From assembly GCA_002104905.1 (NCBI GenBank), contig MCFE01000240.1:55474-119473 (forward strand): 64,000 bases of DNA. Reading direction: 5' to 3'. A program made the translations under genes and the position numbers. A model generated the notes under the pieces. It ran no database searches. It saw only the letters and a program-made list of their open reading frames with translations, and was not told the origin of the DNA. Source of the stretch: Basidiobolus meristosporus CBS 931.73 (lineage: Eukaryota > Basidiobolomycota > Basidiobolomycetes > Basidiobolales > Basidiobolaceae). Below, in pieces: positions 19,900 through 30,380 of this stretch; the first letter of the stretch is position 1, and every line of letters begins with the position of its first letter.

Positions 19900-21770
19900 C
19901 TTCATCTGAATAATTTCTTAATCCTAATTCCTCTCTGAGATTCTCAAATCATGTTCTAGCTAGTGGTTTTGTCAGTATATCTGCTACCATTTTGTCAGTT
20001 GGACAGTAAACTAACGCTACTAAGCTATCTCCTGCACCTTCCCTCTCAAAGTGGCAGTTGAAGATAGCGCCACAGTTGGTTGTTACTTGCAAATCAAGTA
20101 GTAGCTGCACCATCATAATGGACTACATTCCCAGTGGTAGAGCATCTGTCAATCGGATCCTTACCCCAATCTGAGTCACTATAACCATCAAGTTCTAGCC
20201 TATTAGCTGCTCCAGAGTATTCCAGTACCATATTTAACATACCTTGTAGATATCTGCAAATCCACTTATTTACTGTAATTTGATCAGATTCATAATTTGG
20301 CTTGAATTGTCTGACCATTCCTACTGCCACTGCAGTGTCAGGATGTGTAGACACCATCAAGTACATCAGGCTACCAATCATTGATTGATAGGGGAAGTTT
20401 TGGTCCATATTTAAGCCATTTTTACCTAAAACTGGCTGTGATTTGCTCAATTTTAGATTTTTGTCCCTAGCAGTAGTTGCAGGTTTGCAATTTTTCATTT
20501 TGAAGGGTCTAATAGTATCACTGATGCACTTTGATCAACCAGCAGCATTTTCTGGGTAGGTATGTCAAATTTGACTTCAATTCCATGAAAATAGCTCAAT
20601 TATCTGAGATCTTTCCTCTCAAATTTACTGAAGATATCTGATTTTGTCTGTTTAAGTGCCTGCTGGTCCCTTGTAGCAATTATTAGGCTGTCCACATAGA
20701 GAACTAGGATGATAACACCCTTTTTGAGCTGTTTCTCATATATATTGTAATCTGCAGTGCTGCAAGTGAATGCAATCTCCTTTAGATATATGTTAATCTT
20801 GTTGCACCATGCTCTAGGTGCCTGCTTAAGCTAATACAACAATTGCCTAAGTTTGCACACTTTATGGGGGCCTTTTGGATTGGTATAACATTCTCACTGC
20901 TCCATATATACATAGTTTCTTGCAAAACCCCATTTGGGAAAGCTGTTTTGATGTCCATTTGGTGTAGATCTAGACTGTACAGCTGTCAGGGCTAGAGTTG
21001 TCCTAACAGAGCTAAACTAGGCAACTAGAGCAAATGTGCCTTAAAGTCTGGTCCCTGGATCTGGGAATAGCCATGAGCACTAATCTAGCCTTATGCTTCT
21101 CATCAGTACCATTTGAGGTTATGCTGGTATTTTAGACCCATCTACATCCTTCTGGCTTTCTCCCATTTGGTAAGTCTACCAGTTCCCATGTCTTTGCCTT
21201 GATCAGTGATGGATATTCCTGCTGCAAGACTTGCTGCCACATAGTAGCATCTGGAGCTTGCATTGCTTGTTCCAGATTCTGAGGTTTGGCACATAAGGCA
21301 AGATAAGCTTCTTCATGATCATTGGATGTCTGCCACCAGGATCTAGGGGCATTTCTTATTCTTGTAGATTTACTAACAGAGATAATCTGTTCTGATCTGG
21401 AACTGGCAGAATTATCTTCCATACCTGGCTGAATTAGGTATGTATTTTCTTCTTTAGTGCTGATTACATCATCAGGCAGCTGGCCAATAACTTCAGAGGC
21501 TTCTTGATCTGCATTCCCCTGATATAAAACATCCCTGCTCTTGATCAGCTTCTGAATTTTGCCATCATACACTCTGTGACCTTTAGTATCATTGCAATAC
21601 ACAAGAAAGATCCCTTTTCTACTCATTGGTTCCAGCTTTGAGTGTTTTTTGTCAGTGATGTGACAAAAGACACCACTGCCAAAGATCCTGAGGTGTTGAA
21701 GGTATGGTTTTTGCCTGTATATGCTTCTAGAGGTGTAGAATCACACAGTACTGTTGTTAGGCATCTGCTC
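19900..21770 (-). pseudogene. Copia II-a integrase tail, RT and RNase H remnants
   Basis: Reading down the minus strand: the integrase C-terminal block (YDGKIQKLIKSRDVLY) near 21550; the start of RT (LVDLPNGRKPEGCRWV) near 21170; decayed RT with YVDD changed to YVDS near 20700; the SKSQP...YQSMIGSLMYL block near 20400; and RNase H start GYSDSDWGKDP near 20170. About 60 codons of RNase H are deleted near 20090. Stops and frameshifts occur throughout. Confidence 0.82.
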
Positions 21771-22335
21771 TTGATGTACACAGTCAAGTTGTCTTCCTTG
21801 TTTTCAAAAGAAAGCATGAGTGACTCATACTTCTCTGGTAGGCTCCAAAGCAAACAGTGTATCTTTTCTTTCTTATCTACAACAGCATTATTACTGCAAA
21901 GCTCTTCTGCAAGTGTCTCCATGGTGGTAATGAGTTGTAGCATGTCATCATCTGGCTTCTTCCCTATGTTAAATAACTTTTGCTTCAAATAATGCTTACT
22001 TGATACTGACTTTGCTGTAAAGATCTTCACTGAGGATTCCCATGCTGCTTTGGCAGTATTTGAAGCATGGATTTGTACAATGAAGGAATCTTGCACATTG
22101 ATACATATGGCATTAAAGGTCTTTTCTCTTTCTCTTGACACTGCGCAACTTCTTCTGCTGTTCCCTTGGGCTCAACCTCTTTTCCTGTTACTATAGTCAA
22201 AAGCATTCTTTCCTCAAGGTAGATCTGCATTGTGATTCTCCAAAGTCTGTGATTCTTCCCATCAGACTTCTCCTTTAAAGAGAAGTGTTTGTATTGTTTG
22301 ATTTGCTGGTTGAAGTCATCTTTAGAATAAACCAA
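21740..22335 (-). pseudogene. Copia II-a gag fused in frame to integrase tail
   Basis: The gag homology begins MVYSKDDFNQQIKQYKHFSL and is shifted once near 22130, after which FNAICINVQDSFIVQIHASN continues. At about 21770 gag (ENKEDNLTV) is joined directly to the integrase segment YIKSRCLTTVLCDSTP. This leaves an open 172-codon frame over 21623-22141. The join removes the zinc knuckle, protease and integrase core and has short microhomology (TGTA) at the breakpoint. Confidence 0.8.
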
Positions 22336-22355
22336 GGAAATTGGGGCTCATAACC

Positions 22356-22723
22356 TGTCACAATTTAAGAAGTGACTTAGATATATGGAACTAATCAAGA
22401 AATATTGCTAATAGATGAGCTGTTGTTTATTCATAAAGAGGTTAGTATTTGTACCTTTATAGAAGTAATACAGCTGTAACACTAAGTAAGGGGGTTTCTC
22501 AACATTCAGGAGCATTCTGTAACAGTTTCAGGGTGAGTACATAATGTTTGGTAAAAAGTGTTAATTTGTTCTTGACCATAGGGGAATAATCATAGGATCA
22601 TAGATCTGCAGAAACTAACAAAGTTAGGCCTGTAAATTAGTCCTACAGTGACCAAGATTAGCCTAGAGTTGTTAGGTAAGTTTCTAGCTGCTGAGTGATA
22701 CCAAATAGTCCAATATTATGACA
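22356..22723 (-). repeat. Copia II-a 5' LTR with adjacent primer-binding site
   Basis: 368 bp with perfect inverted termini TGTCA/TGACA. Immediately inside (22355 downwards on the minus strand) is GGTTATGAGCCCCAA, the complement of the initiator tRNA-Met anticodon loop. Confidence 0.88.
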
Positions 22724-23383
22724 TAGACCTGTAGCAGAGACCTATATATCAGATCAGCTTTATGCTTGTAGCAAAGCTGCTCAAGCCCATCACAAGGTCC
22801 TTATTCAGATGTTGTAGATGTGCTATATTGGTTGTGGTGATCTGCCTTAGGATACATATTTTTACTATCCACATGTGACCCACAATACCTCCACTGTATT
22901 CAGGGTAGAGATTACTCTCAGAATCTACCTGAATAAGTATATATATCCAGCTTATCCTGTCCTTGCACTTGTATTGTTGTGTTTGTATATGAAGATTCAT
23001 TGGAGCTTGTGCAAAGTACATTGAGTGGCAGATGATGTGCAATTTCTTGCTAATTCTTTCAAGTTTTTCTGGTGTTTCAAAGCATGCATTTGGCTTGAAA
23101 TAGCCTGTGCCCAGCTTGGTCACTTATAGTGTGATATCATTGGAGAGCAAGTGCATTGCCCTTGTTGAAAAGTTTTTGCTACAACATATTGCCAGTATCT
23201 CATATTTCATTGGCTCTTGATTAATTTAGTATTCTAGGCAGTGGCTTATATCTTGCCAGCTTTGAACCACATGTATGCAGACATCTGTGCATTCTCTCGG
23301 CAGAATAAGTATGCTTTTAGTATAGGTGTTTGAGTATTAGCAATGTAGGTTAGTTATGTAGAAAATGCTTTGGAGCTTGCACA
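22724..23383 (-). pseudogene. CACTA T3: tnp2 3' region relic, right part
   Basis: On the minus strand this resembles the last third of the T7/T8 transposase. A readable frame over 22749-23123 contains GYFKPNACFETPEKLERISK and QQYKCKDRISWIYI, equivalents of GHFKLNEPFEIPEIFERIGK and QQYKCKDWVNWIRI in T7. It is broken elsewhere and ends where the T4 terminus begins at 23384. Confidence 0.7.
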
Positions 23384-24053
23384 CCCTATGAAAAATAATT
23401 TGGTCCTACTGCTGGATCCAATCCAGATCGGACATCAGGATCCCATTTGGAGACCATCATAATACCAACAACTTGGAATTAGTGACCCTTTTGACAATCT
23501 TATTATGAGATCATGACAGCATTTTGCTAACTTTACTGAAAATAAAGGTTTAGAACTTAACAGGGATTGATTAGTGCTGTGACAATAATTGTATGGTAAT
23601 GTTGCGGTCTTAATGCGCTCTCCAACTATCTTAAACAATCTAACTGGCCAGTGCATATAAATGCCTTATATGGCAAAAAACTTGATAGTATTTAGATGGC
23701 CTCTTTACAAGTCTCTGATGGCATTATCACAGCAATATGGGGGCCTGCAGCTAGTTCTGTGTAATGCTCCTATACTAATTTACCAAATGGTATTTCCTTT
23801 TTCTTTCTTGCCTTGTGCTTTTGATATATTCCACTGTAGAATCAACCCTTTTTATTTGTTCACCCACTACTACCTTGGGTCTTCCACATATAGCTCAGAT
23901 TCAAAAAACTATGACCTCCTGCTTACTAGCCACTACATATTCACACACATGTAGGTGTAATATCCAAATACAAGACTGTCTTAAACTCACATGAAAATTG
24001 ACCAAAAAGTGATGTAATAGTGCTGCATTGTTGAAGGTCAAACTGTTTGCCCC

Positions 24054-24711
24054 ATGGACAAGACTACTTTGATTCAACTCCAAAAGAGAGGAGAACAAGG
24101 AACATGTGCCATTGTAGCAAGCCTCTCAGCCATGAGGCATGCAGACATCATAGGAAGTATTACTAGGATAATGGCCAGTGTTTTGCCACACAAGTCATAT
24201 TTGAATATTCATTGATCACAACTGTACCAACATTATCTTGCCAGCCACTTGATATTTCTGTAATGGCATCTGGCTATGGTTGTCACCCTAAGCAAACTGA
24301 GTTAGGAGAGTTTGTGATGCCTTTAGGCTCACCCCAGCCTTCTGAGTATGACACACTAAGAGATAGCTCTAAAGTAGCAGGCTCACCGATGGATTGTGAG
24401 CCTATTTTTCCTAACAACAATACCCTGTATGAGTCTGGCATAATCCCATTATGCAATGCAACAACAGCTGTGGAAAAAATGCTAAGGACACTTTATGGAG
24501 TCAAGTGGGCCCATTAATCCATCTATTGGGGAATGATGTGATGATGTGTCTAGAGAAGTGGCATGTTTCCACTAATATCAGTAGCTGGGTCTTTGAGGAC
24601 CTACAGCTACTTCTTGCCAAAATTACTGTGGGTTACAACTTACCATTTACATGGTATAAATGGAAAACCATAATGTGGCTGGCAACATATGACCCAGAGC
24701 AGCAAGGTAGA
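24054..24711 (+). pseudogene. T4: tnp2 N-terminal fragment
   Basis: It starts MDKTTLIQ at 24054. After a frameshift it shows the Cys/His cluster CHCSKPLSHEACRHHRK, matching CGSCGKPLSHEVCRQHRK of T8. It continues to LEKWHVSTNISS, the ITVGYNLPFTWYKW block and LATYDPE, where it is fused to ORF2 sequence. Several stops are present. Confidence 0.7.
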
Positions 24712-25260
24712 TGAGTTAGCATAAAAAGGCAATTTGTCTACCACAGCCTCCACATCCTCCACTGTTGACAGAGTGGAGATCCCACCAACAGACAAGGCTA
24801 CAATGTTACAAACTTGTGCCACTATCACAATACCCTCAGTGGAATTATGGATCATTAATAGGCACACCAAGAGGTTGTAGCACTTCCTTAAGAGCAGTAC
24901 TTAAGAAAACACACTTGAATAGTGTAAGTTTTGTTGCAAAGACTGGCAGATGAGGTGCTAGACCCTGCAGTACCAGCAGAAGATCAGAACACATGGGAAG
25001 CAGTGAATGAACAGTTATATATAGAACTACTTGAGTTAGGAAGTAAGGAGTGCAAACAAGAGGCAATAGTCAATCAACTCACACAAATGTAGGAGGTAAA
25101 TCAGTGTCTGGGATTGGAAAGTGAGACAACAGGTAGAGTATCAACAAAAAGCTACTTACAAATTGTTATGATGCAAAATTCTGACAAAGTAATTTGTGAA
25201 ATCTGGGGAGCAATTATATTTTAATGGTCTTTCTGTAGTCACAGGATCTTAACTGTGTGA
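24712..25260 (+). pseudogene. T4: ORF2 C-terminal fragment
   Basis: From KVDELA the sequence follows the ORF2 tail of T8 (52320-52930): AEKGNLSTTAS, DRVEIPLTD-like, RHTKRLQHFFKSS-like and the LAVLAEDQ-like block. It is broken by stops and followed by the right terminal region to 25300. Confidence 0.65.
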
Positions 25261-25300
25261 TGGCCATTTGATGTGATCATCACAGTTATATTTCACAGGG

Positions 25301-25578
25301 TGAAGGCTCAAAGATCACTCAGTTGAGTTACACTTTAGTGAGGTGGATGAGCTTGTAGAGACAAGCAATTTATTGACCACTGCCTCCACATCCTCCATTG
25401 TAGACAGAGTGGAGATCCCACTGACTGACAAAGCAACAATGTCAAGAACTCAAAAGATTATAAAAACACCTGCAGGTTGCAGCACTTCTTCAAGAGTAGT
25501 GCTCAGGAGAATGCACTTGAATATTGCAGGTCTTTATTGCAAAGACTGGCATATGAGGAGCCACCCCTTATGGTGCTG
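25301..25578 (+). pseudogene. CACTA T5: ORF2 C-terminal fragment
   Basis: A separate copy of the ORF2 tail (VDELVETSNLLTTASTSSIV, then IPLTDKATMSRTQK and a broken HFFKSS segment) lies between the right end of T4 and the right terminus of T6 at 25579. T6 appears to have inserted into it. Confidence 0.6.
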
Positions 25579-26021
25579 CCCTTTGAAAGATTATTGTAAT
25601 GATCCTGTCAAATGGTTGTCACAAATTTAATGTCCCACGACTAAGAGGTATTGATCCTGCCAGGACACCATCCAGAGAGTGTTGAAAAATAATTCACCCC
25701 AGATTTCACAAAAAACTTGGTCAAAATTTTTCAGCAAAACAATATACATGTGGCATTTGATTGGTTCCCTGCCAATTTGCTCACTTTCTAATCCTGGACA
25801 CTCTGTTGCGTCCAACATTTGTGTGCATTGATTGGCTATTGCCTCTTCTTCACACTCCTTATTTTCTGACTCAACTGTTTCTGTTACTTTTCTTGCTTAC
25901 AAATCAATTTAATTCTGCTGAAACTTCAGTTGTACCTCAATTGCCAAATGTATTGACCTATGCAAGTCCTTATACCCTTAACTGATATTAAGCCCAACCC
26001 CACACTCAACAAATAACTCCA

Positions 26022-26292
26022 TTAAAATCCACTACTCAATAAGTATTTCAGCTGTAATGCTCTGGTTGCACAACTTTGGCAGGATCCCAAGTACTTTATG
26101 CACTGTTCATGCACTGGTTCCCACATGTCCTGGTCCTCAGCAGGCACTGCAAGGATTAGCACCTCATCTGCCAGTCTTTGCAATAAATGCTTGCAATATT
26201 CAAGTGCAGTCTCCTCAGCACTGCTTTTGAAGAAGTGCTGCAACCTGTAGGTGAGCCTATTAATGTTTTAAGATTTCACTGAAGGCATTGTG
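26022..26292 (-). pseudogene. T6 ORF2, C-terminal exon-side piece
   Basis: The segment carries RLQHFFKSSAEETALEYCKHLLQRLADE and the acidic LAVPAEDQDMWEPVHEQ block on the minus strand, then terminates. It is the C-terminal end of the same gene found at 30381-31850, separated from it only by copia II-b. Confidence 0.75.
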
Positions 26293-26661
26293 TGTTGAAA
26301 TATTTGGCTATTTGGTATCATTCTGCAGCTAAATATTTACTTAACAATTCTGGACTAGTCTTGGCCACTGTGGGACTAATTAAGAGCTCCAACTTTGCCA
26401 CTTTCTTCAGATCTATGATCTTATGATTATTCCCCTATAGTCAGGATCAAATTAGAACTAATACTAACTATTCTGTACTAACCCTAAAACTGCTACAGAA
26501 TGCTCCCAAATATTGAGAAACCCTCCTTACTTAGTGTTACAGCTGTATTACCTCTACAAAGGTATAAATACTGAGCTTCTTTATTAATAAACAACAGTTC
26601 AACTATTATCACTATTTCTTGATAAGTTCCTTATATCCAAATCACTTCTTAAATTGCAACA
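26293..26661 (+). repeat. Copia II-b 5' LTR
   Basis: It runs TGTTGAAATATT to TTGCAACA with TGTTG/CAACA ends. A TATA-like GGTATAAATACTGAG lies about 100 bp before the end. Confidence 0.92.
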
Positions 26662-26672
26662 GGTTATGAGCC
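26662..26672 (+). promoter_or_regulatory. Copia II-b primer-binding site (tRNA-iMet anticodon type)
   Basis: GGTTATGAGCC directly abuts the LTR and is complementary to the initiator tRNA-Met anticodon loop. The ATG inside the site opens only a nine-codon frame here, so translation of gag probably starts at 26698. Confidence 0.75.
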
Positions 26673-26697
26673 TTGATTGCCTTAATCTATTCTAAAG

Positions 26698-27454
26698 ATG
26701 ACTTCAACCAGCAAACATAACAACACAAACATCTTTCATGTAAAGGAGAGGTTTGATGGAAAGAACTACTGACTTTGGAGAATCAAGATGCAGATCCATC
26801 TTGAGGAAAGGAAGCTTTGGAATATAGTAACAGGAAAACAAGTTGAGCCCAAAGGAACAGCAGAAGAAGTGGAGAAGTTTCAAGAGAAGGAGAGAAAGGC
26901 CTTCAATGCCATATGTATCAATGTGCAAGATTCCTTCATTGGACAAATCCATGCCTCAAATACTGCCAAAGCAGCATGGGAATCCTTACAGAAGATCTGT
27001 AGGGCAAAGTCAGTATCAAGCAAGCTATATTTGAAACAAAAGTTCCTCAACATGGGGAAGAAGCCAGAAGATGAAATGCTGCAACTCATTACCAAAATGG
27101 AGACACTTGCAGAAGAACTTTACAGTATCAATGCTGGTGTAGATGATGAAGAAAAGATACTCTGTCTGCTTTGCAGCCTACCAAACAAGTATGAGCTACT
27201 CATACTTTCTTTTGAAAGCAGAGAAGGCAACTTGACTGTAGACTATGTCAAAGGAAGACTTCTCCATGAAGAACTCAGACATAATGATCAAGCAGAGAAA
27301 ATTGAAGATAATGTTTATTCAGTTCAGAAAGGCACTCAGAAAAGTAGGGAAAACAAGAAAACCAAAGAAAACTTGGTTGCTGCAACTATTGTAAAAAGCC
27401 AGGACACTGGGCAAGAGAATGCAAGAAGAAACAAGCAGATGAAAAACAGAAACT
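26698..27454 (+). pseudogene. Copia II-b gag
   Basis: It starts MTSTSKHNNTNIFHVKERFD. TGA at 26770-26772 sits where the conserved aromatic/Trp-containing YxxWRIKM motif begins. The frame is then open to 27454: LEERKLWNIVTGKQVEPKG, FNAICINVQDSFIGQIHASN, LPNKYELLILSFESREGNLT. This is the UBN2-type gag fold of copia elements. The zinc knuckle follows in a shifted frame near 27385-27430. Confidence 0.88.
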
Positions 27455-28090
27455 AGAGCAGGCCAACCATACAACTACTGACAAACAGTTAATTGTAATG
27501 GTACAAGAGAGTGCAAGTAACCAAAGTAATGAATGGTGTATTGACTCTTGAGCATCACAGCATATTTGTGGTATAAAGGAGTGGTTCAAGAGATACATGA
27601 TGACGTTTGTTGATGACAAAACAAGATATACATGGGTGTACTTCCTCAAAACAAAGGATGCAGCTTTAGAGACGTTTAAGCACTTCAAGAACATGGCAGA
27701 AACACAAACTGGGTGCAAATTGAAGGTACTACAAAGTGACAATTGAGGAGAATACTGCTCAAAGGAGTTTGCAAAATACTGCTTGTCTACTGGTATACTT
27801 CAACAGACCACAGTTCCTCATACTCCACAGCAAAATGGAGTAGCAGAACATGCAAATAGAGCAATAGTAGAGATGGGAAGATCTATGCTACATGATAAGG
27901 AAATGGACTAGAAGTCTTGGGCTGAATCTGTTGCTACCGCTGTATACATCAAGAACAGATGCCCAACAACAGCACTACGTGACTCTACACCTTTTGAAGC
28001 ATATACAGGCAAAAACCAGATCTCCAGCACCTCAAGATCTTTGGCAGTGATATCTTTTATCACATCCCTGACAAAAAACATTCAAAGTTG
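27455..28090 (+). pseudogene. Copia II-b protease stub and integrase core
   Basis: The protease active site reads WCIDS, TGA, ASQH: the catalytic-loop Gly codon is TGA at 27549-27551. About 30 bp later the sequence jumps to the integrase core FVDDKTRYTWVYFLKTKD, so the rest of protease and the HHCC pre-integrase domain are deleted. The core continues with LQSDN, a stop, GEYCSKEF, then TPQQNGVAEHANR and the DSTPFEAYTGKN block, with a TAG near 27910. Confidence 0.85.
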
Positions 28091-29500
28091 GAACCAAAGA
28101 GTAGGAAAGGGAACATTCTTAGGTATTGTGAAGATACTAATGGGTATAGAGTATATGATGGCAAAATTCAGAAGCTGATCAAGAGCAGGGACGTTGTATT
28201 TGAGGAGAATTCAGATCAGAAAGCCACAGAAATCATTGGCCAGCTAACTGATGATGCAATCAACACTAATGAAAACAATACATACCAAATCCAGCCAGAT
28301 ACAGAAGATACTTCTACCAGTTCCAGATCAGAACAGATTATCCCAGTTAGGAGATCTACCAGAATAAGAAATGCCCCTAGAACCTGGTGGCAGACATCCA
28401 ATGATCATTTAAGAAGCTTATCTTGCCTTATGTGCCAAACCTCAGAATCTGGAACAGGCAATGCAAGGTCCAGATGCTACTAGGTGGCAACAAGCCATGC
28501 AGGAGGAGTACCAATCACTGATCAAGGCAATAATGTGGGAACTGGTAGATTTACCAAATGGGAGAAAGGCAATAGGATGTAGATGGGTCTGCAAGATCAA
28601 GATACCCTCAAATGGTGCCATTGATAAGTACAAGGCTAGATTGGTAGCTAAAGGCGATTCCCAGATACAGGGACTAGACTTTAAGGAAACATTTGCTCTG
28701 GTTGCCAAGTTTAACTCCATTAAGACAGTTCTAGTCCTGACAGCTGTACACAGTCTAGATCTACACCAAATGGATGTCAAAACAGCCTTTCTAAATAGGG
28801 GATTTGCAAGAAACTATAAATATGGAGCAACCAGAAGGCTTTACCAATCCAAAGTACCCCATAAGGTGGGCAAACTTAGAAAACTGTTGTATGGGCTTAA
28901 GCAGGCACCTAGAGCATGGTATAACAAGATTGACACATATCTAGAGGAAATTGGGTTCTGTTGTAGCATTGCAGATCACAGTGTATATGTAAAACAACTC
29001 AAAAACAGTGCAATCATCCTAGTTCTTTATATGGACAACCTAATTATAGCTTCAAGTGACCAAGAGGCACTTATGCAGAAAATCAGATCTATTCAGCAAG
29101 TTTGAGATGAAAGATCTTGGAAAATTGAGCTATTTTCTTGGAATTGAGGTCAAACTTGACATACCTACACAGAAAATTGTGCTGAATCAGTCTAAGTACA
29201 TCATAGACATTCTTAGACGCTTAAAAATGGAAAATTGCAAACCTGCAGCTACCCCTATGGACAATAACCTGAAATTAAGCAAATCTCAGTCAGGTACAGA
29301 TGAAATCGGCTTAAATATGGACCAAAACTTTCCATATCAATCAATGGTTGGTAGCCTAATGTACTTGGTGGTGTCTACACATCCTGATATTGCAGTGGCA
29401 GTAGGAATAGTCAGTCAATTCATGCAGAATATGGTTCAGATCAAATTGCAGCAGTTAAGCGGATTTTCAGATATCTACAAGGTACTATAAATATGGTACT
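28091..29500 (+). pseudogene. Copia II-b reverse transcriptase
   Basis: It carries the linker (YDGKIQKLIKSRDVVFEENS) and copia [58 protein letters not shown], then after a frameshift LRKLLYGLKQAPRAWY. The catalytic box is YMDN, not YVDD. A second frameshift near 29090 precedes MKDLGKLSYFLGIEV and FPYQSMVGSLMYL. Confidence 0.88.
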
Positions 29501-30011
29501 GGAATACTCTGGAGCAGCTAATAGCCAAAAATTTGATGGTTATAGTGATTCAGATTGGGGTAGGGATCTGATAGACAGACGCTCTACCACAGGCTATGTA
29601 TTTCTTTATGCTGGTGCAGCTATTACTTGGAATTGCAAGAAACAACCAACTGTGGCCCTATCTACACCTGAAGCCAAATATATGGCTGCATGTCAAGCAA
29701 CTAAGGAGGCTTTATGGCTACAAAAATCATTCAAAGTCTTTGGTTTTAATTCAGATGAACCAACATGCATTTACAAGGATAATCAAAGTTATATTTCATT
29801 AGCTAGAAATCCTACTAATCATGCCAGAACTAAGCAAATTCATATACAGCATCACTTTGTGAGGGAAGCTGTATAAAATAACTTAGTAGAGTTAGTGTAC
29901 TGCCCAACTAACAAAATGGTGGCAGGTATATTGACAAAACCACTAGCTAGGCCACAATTTGAGAATCTCAGAGAGGAATTAGGATTAAGAAATTATTTAG
30001 CTGAGGGGGAG
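29493..30011 (+). pseudogene. Copia II-b RNase H and polypurine tract
   Basis: RNase H is recognisable as GYSDSDWGRDLIDRRSTTGY, KQPTVALSTPEAKYMAACQA, YKDNQSYISLARNP and KQIHIQHHFVREAV, then a stop and the decayed VLTKPLARPQFENLREELGL tail. GCTGAGGGGGAG (about 30000-30011) is the polypurine tract before the 3' LTR. Confidence 0.88.
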
Positions 30012-30380
30012 TGGTGAAATATTGAACTATTTGGTATCATTCTGCAGCTAAAAATCTACTTTACAATTCTGGACTAGTCTTGGTCACTGTGGGACTAATT
30101 AACAGCTCCAACTTTGCCACTTTCTTCAGATATATGATCTTATGATTATTCCCCTATAGTCAGGATCAAATTAGCACTAATACTAACTATTCTGTACTAA
30201 CCCTGAAACTTTTACAGAATGCTCCTGATTATTGAGAAACCCTCCTTACTTAGTGTTACAGCTGTATTACTTCTACAAAGGTTTAGATACTGAGCTTCCT
30301 TATTATTAAAAAACAGTTCAACTATTATCACTATTTCTTGATAAGTTCCTTATATCCAAATCACTTCTTACATTGCAACA
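30012..30380 (+). repeat. Copia II-b 3' LTR
   Basis: Collinear with the 5' LTR, starting TGGTGAAATATT (one mismatch in the terminus) and ending TTGCAACA, followed by TTGTG. Confidence 0.92.

Larger units (their letters stand above)
19525..22723 (-). mobile_element. Copia family II element II-a (minus strand, internally deleted)
   Basis: On the minus strand the 5' LTR is 22356-22723 and the 3' LTR is 19525-19894. The tRNA-iMet-type primer-binding site lies at 22341-22355. Internally it keeps gag, the integrase C terminus, parts of RT and part of RNase H. Flanks TAGGG (left) and TAGAC (right) are compatible with a decayed 5-bp duplication. It interrupts a tnp2 relic. Compared with II-b it lacks zinc knuckle, protease, integrase core and much of RNase H. 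Confidence 0.88.
23384..25300 (+). mobile_element. CACTA T4: short deletion/rearrangement derivative
   Basis: The left end CCCTATGAAAAATAATTTGG and the right end TATTTCACAGGG form an imperfect CCCTRTGAAA inverted pair. The 1.9-kb interior has the left terminal region (23384-23940), then the 5' part of tnp2 in plus orientation, then the tail of ORF2. In T7 and T8 tnp2 points towards this end, so the tnp2 piece is inverted here. No target duplication is visible. It could only move if transposase were supplied in trans. Confidence 0.65.
26293..30380 (+). mobile_element. Copia family II element II-b, full length with TSD
   Basis: LTRs at 26293-26661 and 30012-30380 (369 bp each) flank a plus-strand copia polyprotein. 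The target duplication TTGTG (26288-26292 and 30381-30385) is exact, and removing the element restores T6 ORF2. The LTRs differ at scattered sites, so the insertion is not recent. Internally a deletion near 27600 removes the end of protease and the pre-integrase domain. RT has YMDN in place of YVDD. Confidence 0.94.
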
